NCBI RefSeq assembly: GCF_000372725.1 | Contig: NW_005201551.1 | Span: 234,504-298,503, forward strand | DNA length: 64,000 nucleotides | Source of the DNA: Emiliania huxleyi CCMP1516 | Taxonomy: Eukaryota; Haptophyta; Isochrysidales; Noelaerhabdaceae | Reading direction: 5' to 3' | Shown here: positions 37,164-49,400 of the stretch, piece after piece | How positions within the stretch are numbered: position 1 is the first letter of the stretch | How the letters are laid out: each line of letters opens with the position of its first letter | Translations under genes and position numbers: made by a program | The notes under the pieces: generated by a model | Databases searched by the model: none | Told to the model about the DNA's origin: nothing | The model's input: only the letters and a program-made list of their open reading frames with translations

Positions 37164-37733
37164 GGGTGGTGCACGGTGGTCGCGAGGCTCCGGAGCCGGC
37201 GAGCCTTGACACGTGGATTTGCAAGAAAAACAAACGGTAATGCTTTCCCCGGCCCTGGATGTGAAGGTTGCAGCGAGAAGCGGCGAGAGACTGCGAAAAG
37301 AGATACGAAGAGGCAGACTCCCCAGGGTGGGCGACGGCTAGCGCATCACACTCCTCTCCTTAAAATCCCTGTGTGGTGGCGGCGTGCCGTTCTCCCATCC
37401 CTCCCTTGGGTTGTCTGTTTTCTTTCTTTCTTTGCCCTGGATGTGAGGCAAATGACTGCACTCCAAGTGCTCCAAGTTATCCCCGCTCACGAGGCGTGAA
37501 TCCGTTAGGATTCTTGTAAAATTGATGGGGATGATGGTTGTGTCGGCGAGCACTACGGTGTTGGCGGATTCGATCATCTGCCTGAGGACGACTTCCTTTA
37601 TGGCGAGGGCGACGGCTTCTAAGGAAGCCGTCGCCTGCGCCTTGTCTGTCGTGTGAATCGTGCGTGTGCGAAAGGCTTAGCTTGTAAAATTCTTTTCCAC
37701 CTTGTCCTTGGCAAATTCGATCGACTTCTCACG
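37164..37733. other. Divergent intergenic region, APH-like (-) and LRR 3 (+)
   Basis: 570 bases between two divergent start codons. No gene seen. Holds the conserved hairpin at 37607-37635 and GTAAAATTCTTTTCC at 37684, 50 bases before the LRR 3 start. Confidence 0.45.
37607..37635 (+). repeat. Conserved hairpin upstream of LRR gene 3
   Basis: GGCGACGGCTTC and its reverse complement with a short loop, ~100 bases upstream of the LRR 3 start codon. Confidence 0.8.
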
Positions 37734-39126
37734 ATGGGCTGCTTCTCCAGCCGCGTCGAGGCCCCGACCGAGGAGCTGCCCGGCCCTCCCGCCGTCGAAC
37801 GCGACGCCCCGACGCCCGCCGAAACCGCCGCGCCGACGCAGCCGGCCGACGCCATCCCCTCCGCCACCGATCTCGGCGTCGATGAGGAGAAGCTGGAACT
37901 GTGGCGCAAGCTCGGCGGCGGCGACCTGGAGCGTGTCCTCGCGAGCGGCGCCGTCGCCGTCCTCGACGCGCAGTGGCTCATCAGCCACGCCGAGGCGGGC
38001 GGCGTCCTCTCCCACCGCCAGGCGCTGCCCAAAGAGGCCTTCCTCTCTTTCGCCGATCTCGTCGAGGCGACCAACAAGTATGCGGGTTGGCTTCCCGTCG
38101 GAGCGCTCTCCTACCCGTGGCTGACCAAGGACCACCCCGACCCGCGCGGAGCCAACCTCTCCCGCGTCGCGAGGGCGCTCAAGGCCCTGCTCAGCCGCCC
38201 CAACCTCACCCCCCGGCTCGGCGTCTTTTGGGACTTCGGCTCGCTGCACCAGCACCCCGACCCCGCCAACGGCGACATGCGCACCGAGGAGCAGAACGCG
38301 CTCTTCAAGCAGGGGCTGGGCTGCCTCGGCACGCTCTACTCCCACCAGAACACGTTCGTGCTGCGGCTGACCTCCTTCCCGGACGGCCACAAGGCGGAGG
38401 ACCAGGCCGAGGGCACCAACGTGGCCAAGTACTTTGACCGCGGCTGGTGCGCCACCGAGAACGCCTGGGCGAGCCTGACAAAGGTCGGCGCCCTCTCGCT
38501 CGACCTCGGCAAGATGCGCGCCGGCAAGGAGTACGACTTCGACAGCCTCACCCTCGACTGCACCCAGGAGGGCGGCCGGTGCCCTCCGCTGCTGGCGTCG
38601 GCGTTCGCGGCGGAGCTGGAGAAGAAGAGCTTCACCAACGGCAAGGACGACAAGCCGCTCGTGAAGCGGCTGTACGAGGTCGCCTTCAAGGAGCAGTTTG
38701 GCAAGGCGACCGAGCTGGTCTACGACAGCCTCGGCTGGGGCGACGCGGAGGCGGCGCAGCTGGCGGCGGTCCTCGCGAGCGGGGCAGCGCCGCGGCTCGA
38801 GATCCTCTATCTCGAAGGCAACAAGATTGGCGACGAGGGCTGCAAGGCGCTGGCCGCCGCCCTCGGCAAGGAGGGGGCAGCGCCGCGGCTCGAGAGGCTC
38901 TGGCTTCACGGCAACCAGATTGGCGACGAGGGCTGCAAGGCGCTGGCCGCCGCCCTCAAGGAGGGGGCCGCCCCGAGCTTGAAGGCGCGAGATGCTCCTC
39001 TCGCCACACGCCCCTCCCCCGCCCAATGCTGATCGCACCTCCCCTCGCGTGCAGACGCTCTGGGTGGGCAACAAGCAGCCTGAGCTGGTGGCCGTGTGCG
39101 AGGAGCGCGGCATCAGGCTGCGCTGA
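37734..39126 (+). CDS. LRR protein 3 (MGC-anchored, HET-like core), 2 exons
   Basis: Exons 37734-38984 and 39055-39126; 70-nt intron AAG|GCGCGA...GTGCAG|ACG. 440 aa. MGCFSS start (lipidation candidate), a Pro/Ala-rich linker to about 45, then the conserved core: ALSYPW (124-129), FWDFGSLHQ (165-173), EEQ (185-187) with LYSH (201-204), RGWC.TE (236-242). LRR units from about 350: NKIGDEGCKALAAAL and NQIGDEGCKALAAAL, the last completed by exon 2 (TLWVGNKQPELVAV). An in-frame Met 27 codons upstream exists, but the paralogs agree on the Met-Gly-Cys start. It stands alone on the plus strand, divergent from the APH-like gene. Confidence 0.88.
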
Positions 39127-39454
39127 GCCTCTCCAGCCCCGGCCGGGCGGCGAGGGCGCGGGTTCCTGCGGGACCGCCGCGCGAGCACGGCAGAGAGAGC
39201 AGCAGACCCTGCGGCTGCGGAGCACGACGCACAGCGGCGGCAATGGGGGGGGGGGGGGGGGGGGGGTGTCTGCCTCTCTCGGGGCGCGCTTCGCCCGCTT
39301 GAGACAAGAGCGTCGGAGCGCTCAAAAGAGCGGGAGAGGGGGAAGTGGGGTCAGGGTCTGGTTGGGCGAAAGACACGGGAGACAGTCGGGGGAATACGGA
39401 ATAGATGATGCGGCAGACCGGAGGCATCTGGCCATTTTTGGCGTGTTGCACGTT

Positions 39455-39770
<316 letters not shown>

Positions 39771-41617
39771 ACGTCACTGCATCCTCTGCCGGTTCCTCCC
39801 GTCGCCTCTTCTTTGTTCGAATGTTTTTCAATCCATCCTTCACGAAGCCCTCCCATGTAGCTAGCGTTCTTTGCGAATGTCTCGAAATGGCCAGCAGGCG
39901 CTGTCTGCTCGCGGTCTGTGCGGGCCGCTCGTCCTCCTCGCCCTTCTTTCGTCCTCCCGTCCCTCCCCTCCACCATGGCCTCCTCGGCACTTCTTTCTCC
40001 ATCCGCCTCGCCCTGCCTTTTCGTATCGTGCCGTTCGCCTTCCATTCGGTGACCTCCATGGCCGTCCGCCTCCTTTTTTGGGTGGCGCTCTCGATACGGT
40101 TGCGTCAACCTCGACGTCGCTGTCGCCCTCCCCGTGCGTCCCCGCCGTCGCCCGTGCCTCGGTTCGCGTCATTGGTAGCGTTTCCGTTGTTCCCTCGTGC
40201 CCCGCCGTCGCCCTCTCTGCTCGGGCCGTTCGCGATTTCGCTCCTCCTACGTGTCGCCCCTCCGTCTCCTCCCCTGCCTCCGTCGTCATCGTCGCTGTCG
40301 CGAAAGCCCTCCGGTCCCTCGATTCCCTCGTCTATCCCCTCCGCTGCGTCGTCCCAGTTTACATCGTTGTCGGCTCGCCTCCGTCGACTGTGGCGCTGCC
40401 TCTTCCCTCGCCTCCGTCCTCCTCGTCTCGCCTGCCATCGTCCCGTGTCTCCTCGTCCTCGCCATCGCCTTGGCCGTTGTCTACCTGTTCATCGTGTCCC
40501 CTGCTGCCGGTGGCATCGCCGTTGGCTTCCTCTCTCCCCCTTTCCTCCCTTCCCCTCTCGCTGTCTGGTGTTAATGGACCCCCTTCCTCTCTGCGGAATC
40601 GACCCTATCAAGTGCTCAAGTAAAAAAAACTCGACCCACGTAGACAAGGAGCGCGCGCCAATGGCCGCCTCCGTGACACTCCCACCTCCTGGGCCGGCGC
40701 GGGAGTTTTAACGAGTTTCTCCCAGCCGGCCGCCTCCTGACACGCCCACTGACCGAGCCCATCGAAAAAATCCGGCGCGCCGCACTGCTCTGACCCCTGC
40801 TCGCCCCTGCTCGCCCCTGCTCGCCCCTGCTCGCCACTGTCGCCTCGGTTGCCGAGGCTGCCGCGCACCCGCGCGCTACGCGACTACGAACTGCACCAGC
40901 TGGGCTCGAACCAACGACCAAAACGTCCCCGACCTATCGCGCCACTCGACGCCCCGCGGCCGCCTCTCGCCTACCGCGCCGCCCTCGCCGGCCGCCGCAC
41001 CGCCCGCGCTCCAGCCTAACCAGCTCTGTGCTCCAGCCTAAGCTCTGTGCTCCAGCCTAACTAGCCCTGTGCCCCAGCCTAACCAGCAGCCTAACCAGCT
41101 CTGTGCTCCAGCCTAACAAGCTCTCCAGCCTAACCAGTAACCAGATCTGTGCTCCAGCTAACCAGCTCTGCATCTCGCAACACACTCATGACAGGGACAG
41201 ACCAGGCGCAGGAAAAGGGAGCGGGGCCCGAATCCAAGGGACCACCCCGTCGGGCGGAGGAGCTGTGAACTCAGGTCCAGTAGGAAGGCTGCTGGCTCCT
41301 GACTCATCCCCCAAATCCCCCACCCCTGTGGCCTGAAACCTTAGCATTCGACCACCTCACACACACCCCTCCCCTAGGCGAGACGTCGACCACTCCTCAG
41401 GAATAGTTCTGTCAGTGGCTGCATTAGACGCCCATACGGAGGCGCGCTGCGCGGGCGGATGACCAGGGGAGAATAACCGGAGATCCTAGCTCGCTGGGAG
41501 ACGTGCGCAACCTAGAGTTGGGAATAGGGGAGAAGTGTCAGTGTGAGGGGAGGGCGTGCGCCGGCGTTTTTGCCTTTGAAAACTAAACAGTTTTTTTCAA
41601 GTGCTCAAGTGCTCAAG

Positions 41618-41737
41618 GTAGGAAGGTGAAGAACAGCCAGGCTCGGACTGGACACCAACGCGGTATGGGTGGACGCTGGACAGATAGAGAGAGAGATAGA
41701 TGATGACGACACGCACGAGCGACACACAACCCAAGGA
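41618..41737 (+). repeat. Dispersed repeat 'R1', truncated by the hAT-like insertion
   Basis: AAGGTGAAGAACAGCCAGGC to CACGAGCGACACACA. The sequence then continues ACCCAAGGA into the transposon. Confidence 0.65.
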
Positions 41738-42777
41738 TAGGGTGCCCACAGGGCCCAAAAAAAGAAAAGAAAAAAGAAATGGGCGACCCCAGATCGCAGC
41801 ACTTCGTGTTGGCCAGTCGAGATATTGAGAGTGTGACTAGGAGGGAGGGACGCTGGGGATTCTCAAAGGTATACCCTTGGAATGGCCGGATCCAGCCTTA
41901 AAAGTACGAGATCGCGCGCGCTTCGCGCGCTGCACCGCCTGTTCTCCGCGGCTGAGTGACGACGCGTGCCGTGTGCCACCAGAGTTGGGCGCGCGCGGCG
42001 CGACGGCGCCCGCGAGGGAAGGCGCGGGTGCAGCGGCCGCCGGCGGCCGTACCGCCCGCCAGCCGGCGCAGCAGCGGCCAGCGCAGCGGCCGCCGGCGCA
42101 GCAGCCAGAGCAGCCGGTGCGCGCCTTGCGAGGCGAGTACTGCCGTCCGGCAGCCTTGAGGCGGCCGGGCGGCAGTACTCGTTCGAACTTTGCGAGCCGT
42201 GCGCGCGCCGAGGCGCCCGCGGCGCGCGCCCGCCCGGCTGCCAGGAGGAGGCGGCGCAATATGGCCTATAGTACAGCCCTTAGGAGGAGGAAGAGGCTGG
42301 CTGGCAGTGCTGTATGCCGCCGAGGGGCAGTTTTGGGGTGCTGTCACGGGCCCAGGGGGCTGCAGAACGCGTCCGCAGCCGGGACAACCCGCCCCCCCAG
42401 CCGAGGCCGGTCGAATCCCACTTGGTCACAGCCATGAGGAGTCCTCTTGGTGCTCCTGGCGGCCGTTGGAATGGCGAGCGCGCGCCGATGGGGGGGGGGG
42501 GGGGTCTTGCTTGCTCCACACCGAGCGCCATCGGTCCGGACCGGCGTGACCACCGAGGGATGGCCTGCACAAGGTCTGAGCCGCGGGCGCTCGGCGCCAA
42601 GTGCAGTGTCACGCTCGCGCTCGCGCGTGACAAACCGGGGAACCCTCGTTTCCTATGTACTCGGTCCCCCAACGGAAGAGGCCTCTCTCCTATTGGAACT
42701 GGCCAACATCAGATTTGCCTCGTGCGTCCCTTTTTGAGCCGAAAAGCTATTTTCTTTTGGGTCCTGTGGGCACCCTA
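41738..42777 (-). mobile_element. Non-autonomous hAT-like DNA transposon, copy 2
   Basis: Inverted copy of 457-1496, the same 1040 bp. The flanks are CCCAAGGA on the left and CCAAGGA on the right. Joined over one copy they reproduce the sequence at 8312-8347, which lacks the element. This supports real transposition with a 7-8 bp target duplication, typical of hAT. Confidence 0.8.
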
Positions 42778-43188
42778 CCAAGGAAGGGATGGGAGGACGG
42801 CGCGCCGACCGTTATTTCTTTTGAGCTTAGCCTTCGTGTTATGAAACAACGCAAGGCGGACAGGGCATATCGCTCTCGGGCTCACAGACATCCCTCATAC
42901 CCGCCGCACACCCGCCGCCCCCGCGCGCGCCCCACCCCGGCCGGGAGAAAGGGGAGTGACAGTTTGGGATGGCAACAGAACGAGTATGTTGAGTCCTGGC
43001 TCAACAACGCAGAGAGAAATGAAAGCTGTCCGGCTCCCAAGTCCGGCTCACGCGCCCCGACTGACCGATCTACCGCACTGAACACTTCCGCCCCCTCGCT
43101 CCCAACCCATCCACCCCGCCCCGGGCCGCGCCGCGCGATCTCGGGCGATCTCGCGCGATCTCGGGCGATCTCTCGGGGCCGCGCCGCG

Positions 43189-43463
<275 letters not shown>

Positions 43464-46424
43464 TCACGTCACTGCATCCTCCGCCGGTTCCTCCCGTCGC
43501 GCTATCTCGGCGATCTCGCGCTATCTCGGGCGATCTCGGGGCCGCGCCGCGCTATCTCGGGCGATCTCGGAGCGTCGCTCGCGCGGCGTCACATTATTTC
43601 TTTTTAACAGTCTGTTAAGGGGGGAGAAGATGAGGACGTCACCGAGCGGGGGCTGCCGGGAAGGTGGTGGGCGGGGCGTGGATGCACCTTAAACGGGCGA
43701 GTAGCGGGAAGACCGTCGATACTCCGGCGGAAGAGTGCTCCCCCGCCGCCCCCTGGGTCACCCCGAGTGACCTCGCAGCCCACGCCGTGAGGCGCTGCTG
43801 TCAGGGGAATGTTGGGGGCGCGCAAAGCCGCTCGGAAGAGACGGCCAGGAGCCAAGGAGCGGCCGGAGCGCGGCGAAAGACCGCGGGGAAGTGGCCGCCG
43901 CATACAGCCTCTGGCGGGCCTCCGGCGGACGCCTGCGGCGTGGCGCTGCGCGCGACCGGCCCCTTCTCGGTGCGCTGCAGGACGCCCTCGCTCAAACGCG
44001 CACCTGCCGGGTCGGGGCGGTCACGGGACCGGCTGAAATTGCGGCCGCAGCTGCTTGGGGGGGTGAGGATGGCCGGGCTTGAACGGCTTCTCGCGAGGTA
44101 TCCGCGTCCCGACGCAGCAGCGATTTGGCATTCTATATCTTTCGCGGCCTTCGCCGAGCGCAGGCGAGGCCTAGCAGGCGGCGGTAAATTTCTTTTACCC
44201 GCCCGCGCCGAGCCAAAGGAGCTAGCGAGCGAATCGCCGGGGCGGGCGCCTGGCGGCTCCGCGGCGCAAAAACTTGCGCGTGAATTCTGAGCGTCACAAG
44301 ACGTTTCGGCGGCGTCGCAAGAACGAGGCAGAGGAGAGCGACGCGACAGAGAAAGAAGCGACAAGGGAAAGAACGACGAGAGTGGGACGACCGCGAGGTG
44401 GCATGAAGGTCGCAGCGAGAATCGACACCGTGTGTGTATCGCGCGCCTTGCACCGGGTTCTCCCGCCTTTGTGGAAAGTGCTGCCGTCACTTTGCTACCG
44501 TCGCAAAGTGCGCACGAGGCGTAGTACGTCCTGGCTGTGGAGACACGGCAAGCTCAGAGGTCCTCACAGCGAGACTGAGGTCCTTGCACGGCTCAGAGGT
44601 CCTCACCAGCGAGATGCATCTATCTCGTAGCCACATCAATCGAGCCTCCACTCTTCTTGTCTAGGAGCCTGTGTGCGGTGGCCATTTCTTGTTGTGCACA
44701 CGACACTGGACTGGCGCGCACTGGCATGCGAGGGAGCTTTGTTGTAAAATTCTTGTTGCAGCGTTTCATCGATGTGTGAGGACCTCTCGGTGAGGACCTC
44801 GCTCGACCTCTGACTTGGACCGCCGGGGCCCCACTCCCTTCACTCTCTCCCGGGCTCTCTCTCGCTGGCCCAAAACAAAGCCCTTTTTGTCGCCCTCTCG
44901 ATGCCGGCAGGGGGCACACTCCATCTCACGACCTTTTGAGATTGTACATTACATGAACATGTGTTTTGTTGAAGTGGAAGGGAGAAAGAATGTTAACCAC
45001 ATATATGGTGGTTATTAGTGCGATGTAGCGCTGTCCAACCGAAGGCACCGCCCCACGCCACGGTTGCCAGCCGTGCCTTCGCGAGAGTCGCCCTCGAGCC
45101 GCGTCCCGTCGGCACTACCCTCGAGTGCGTGTCGCTTTGGTTGGCGACACCCACTTCGTCGAGGGCAGTCCGGCCGACGGGAGCCTGTCGCGCGCCGGCG
45201 ACGAATGCGGCGTGCGTGTGTGCCTTCGAAGCGACGATGGCACGACCACCGCCCTGCTTCCTGACCGGGCAAGGAGGGGCCTACTCCCGTTCCACGAGGA
45301 ACAGGAGGTCTCCCCCCCTCCCCCGGCCTGAGCAGCGACGGGTGGACGGCAGCCCCTTCGAGGTTAGCAGGCGAGCCAGTTCAGTCTCAACCACACGCAC
45401 CCCGCGCCTGTACTCCACCAAGTCAAGGTGAAAAGATCTTATCAACCAGGCGGGCGCGCCCACTTATTTCTTTTTTCCGGGCCCTTGGACGCGGCCGCCC
45501 GCCAAGGCCCTTTTGGCAATGCCAGCTGTCGGCCCCTGTGTCCCCAGGCCGCCCGCCGGCCCATGCCCGCCGCATCAGCCGATCCGCGTCGGAGCCGATC
45601 CGCACGCCGTGCGCCACCTCCTCCAGTGGCGCTCTCCAGCCTCCGACGGAAGCTCTGCTGGGACAGTCCGAGAGCTCTGCTGCGCCGAGGACGGCGAGGA
45701 GAGCCCCCCCGGGCTGGCGCCGGCCGCGGCCGACGCCCACGCCGAGGAGGAGGAGCTGGGAGTGGTGGGCTCGCCCTCCTCACACCGCCGCCAGCTCGAC
45801 GGCCCACCGAGCCCTCCACCTCCCTCGCCGCCTCCTCCCTCGCCGCCGCCGCTGCCATCGGCCTCGCCCCCACCTGCCTCGACGCGGCTCGAGAGCGCAC
45901 CCGCCCGGAAAGGCCGCGCCCTGTCCGCGCCTCCCACCTCGCCGCCGCCCTCGCCGCCGCCCGCCGCGCCGCTGCCGCCCTCGCTGCCGCTCCCCGCCGC
46001 TCTCGCGCCTGCGCTGAGCGTCCGAGTCGACACCGGCCTGCGCCGAATAGATGATGAAGCACACCCGGAGATTAGACCCGCAATTTAACGGCACGGCACC
46101 TGGCGGCGGCGTGTTCAAATCGCGGGGCTCGCCCTCGCTCTCAATGAGTAGCTCATTTCTCTCTAGTCAACCCCTTACGCACTCTTCACACAGGAGCACT
46201 CACAGCAGAAGGCTCACGGGGCCGACTACAGTGTACAGCGGGGAGGAGTGCTCTCTAGTTAATGATCTCTGGCCACGCGAGTGTGAATTCGTAGTCAACG
46301 ATCTCTCGCCACGCTCGCCGTCAAAGGTAGGTAGGCAGGTAGGTGTTACCTGACACTGTCTAGGCAGAGGCAGGGAGGGACCCCCGCACACACGAACCCA
46401 CACATACAGCTCGCCGTCAAAACT

Positions 46425-49400
46425 ATGCATGCTGCATGCACTCAACTTCACATCCAGTCAACGCTCTCCCCAGGCCTCGCCACGCTCGCCCTCGCCCTCT
46501 CCATCGCGTGCGCGGGCCTCCTCCACTTCTTCGGCCGCGCGATGCGACGGCGGCGCGGCCCTCGCTCTTCCGAGGCGCGGAGGCGGCGCAAGGCAAAAGC
46601 CTTGCTAGGAGATTGCACGAGATTGCACGAGATTGCACGAGATTGCATGATACAAAAGCCTTGCTTGGCGGCGACGGAGCCACCGTGCGTGGTTCTTTGC
46701 TAATGAGCTAGAGGTTTGAGTGGCTCCTTAGGCTACTCGTCTGGTGGCGAAGGCGCGCCGCTGCGGCAGCAGTGACCCTCTGTGTGAACGGCGCCTCTTC
46801 ACACCGCCAGCTGTGAGCAGGTGTGTACCGCGTGCTGGCGGCGTCCTAATGAATCATTCCGTACTCTCATCATCGAGTAACAATTAATTAGGCGCACCGC
46901 GTGTTGGCGGCGGGCGACGCGGCTGCTGCTCCCCCGGCGGTGCCAGAGTGGCAGAGCGGTGTGGTTGCTATTGGCGCGTTGGCCGCGGGCGGCGGCGCCC
47001 CCCCCACTCTCGTCGGCACCGGGTTTGTGGTCTACCTTCCGCCGGCCGAGGAGGAGGTGGTTGCACGAGATTGCACGAGATTGCACCAGTCTGCGGCGAG
47101 ATCGCACAAGATTGGAGCGAGATTGCACGGGATACGACGCGGGTAGTTTCTTCTTTTAGGCTGCGCGGACAGTCCCGGCGATGTGCAGTGGCGAGGGCGG
47201 CGGGGAGGGCGGCGGGGAGGGCGGCGCAGAGGGCGGCGGAAAAGGCGGCGGAAAAGGCGGCGGAAAGGGCGGCGGAAAGGGCGGCGTGGAGGCGGCGGGT
47301 TCGGTGGTGGTGGTGGCGGCGCATGCGGCTGAGGCTCCTGCGGTTGACGAGAGATGCGTGGAGGTGACCTGAGAGATTGCCCGAGATGATCCGAGGTTCT
47401 CCGAGATGATCCGAGATTGCACGAGATGCTCCGAGATTCACAGGCAGGGTCGGGACGTGCAATCTCGTGCAATCTCGTGCAATCTCGTGCAATCTCGTGC
47501 AATCTCCTAGGCGGACGCCATATGGGGAGATCTGGGGGAGGTATGGGGAGGTACGGGGAGATACGGGGAGATACGGGGAGATATTGGGAGATACGGGGAG
47601 GTATGGGGAGGTATGTGTGTCCTCTAGGCGGGCGCCGTGATCTCTACTTGCGCGCATGTGCTTGACGACATCCGGCAGCACGCCGCACACGCGCCGGCCG
47701 GCGCCGCCGCAGCGTCACCGAGGCGAAGCACGCTTCTCGACCCATATGACCACGGCGAGCCTTACCCGAACCCGAACCCGAACCCGAACCCGAACCCTAC
47801 CCCTACCCCTAACCCCAACCCTAACCCTAACCCCAACCCTACCCCTACCCCTACCCCCTAGTCCTATGCTTCTCGGCCCGTATGAACACGGCGTGGCGGT
47901 CCCACCGTCCACCCACCGCCGACGACTCGGCTCGTACTCATCTGTCTCTGGCGCATCGATCACTCACCGCTCACGACTCGGCTCGTACTCATCTGTCTCT
48001 GGCGCATCGATCACTCACCGCTCACGACTCGGCTCGTACTCATCTGTCTCTGGCGCATCGATCACTCACCGCTCACGACTCGGCTCGTACTCATCTGTCT
48101 CTGGCGCATCGATCACTCACCGCTCACGACTCGGCTCGTACTCATCTGTCTCTGGCGCATCGATCAGGCGTGGCGATCCCGCATATCTCCCCATATCTCC
48201 CCATATCTCCCCCTAGGCGTGGCGATCGGCCTCGGTTCGCCCGCTGGGTGGCGGCTACAGGGGAGGAGAAAAAGAAATCGAGCTGGAGAGTTGTTTGTTT
48301 AGGTTCGCCCGTCGAGTGGCGCTGCAGAGGCGATGAGAAAAAAGAAACACCCGTACAGGATTTCTTTTTTAGGTTCGCCCGTTGAGTGGCGCTACGTGGC
48401 GGTGGTTCGGCGCGTGTCCCCCCCTCCTGCGCCGCGGGACGAGAGGAACGGGCTGGATTTGGTGCTGCTCGAAGTGGCGTTCCGACTCCCGCCCCCCTCC
48501 TCCTCCTCCACCTCCTCCTCCTCCACCTCCTCCTCGTCCACCGCCTCCTCCTCCTCCTCCTCGCCCGCCTCCTACGCCGCTTGGCGATCCCTCTACCCTC
48601 CTCCCCCTCCGCCGCCGCCGCCAAAGCGCTGCGGCAGATCGATCGATCTCGAGGCCTGTTGCGCGTCGCCGGCCCGCAGCAGCGGCAGCGAGGTGTCGGA
48701 GGCCGCGCTCCTTTCGCCGCGCCGCCTCGCCGCCCTTCCTCTGGGGAACGAGCTGCGGCTTCGGCTCGGAGACGACCTGGTGCGAACGAGATTGCGCGAG
48801 ATTGGAATCTGAAGCTCCTCATCGAGTTAGTTAACGGACTGCCTTAATGCACTTGCCTTCGTGAGGTCCTTCTCGGCTACTCCAAGACCAGCCGCGCCCA
48901 GCGCCCCTCCGCAACAAACACGCGCGGCGTCTTTGCGGGCCGGCTCGACGACGAGCGCACAGGCGCCAGGCCGCGCACCGCTTCTGAGGAAGAAGAAGTG
49001 ATAACCATATCTAACGCCGCGTCCTTTTTCTCAGGCGGGCCACTTCTGATGAGCGCTTTAGAAGAATAAGCTTCACCCCTCACGCCCTGATTCATCAGGC
49101 GCCTGGCTGCGCACGGACGCGCTGATGCTCAGCGGCCACTCCGGCGGACCCCTCCTCAACTGCTTGGGCGAGGTGGTGGGGGGAGTCATCTGCAGTTAAT
49201 TACTATCAGGCGGCCCTCTCCTCAACTGCTTGGGCGAGGTTGTGGGGTGGTCGGTGCGCTCTAACTTTGACCCGGTGGTCGCGGGTGCCGGCTACTACGC
49301 CGCCGGCCTGAACGAGGTTCGGCTCTGGCATGCCTCCGGGTTGCGCCCGAAGAAACAGAACTCACCTTTCTACTCCGGTCAATTTCTGTTTTAGGTGCGG

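Noticed and set aside
40895-40950. tRNA-like sequence: GGTTCGAGCCC B-box word and a T-arm stem on the minus strand
   Set aside because: No matching acceptor stem and a poor A-box; at most a decayed tRNA-derived repeat.
45600-46088. Pro/Ala-rich frames as N-terminus of the protease
   Set aside because: All three forward frames are open and equally plausible, with no splice link to the first recognised protease exon.
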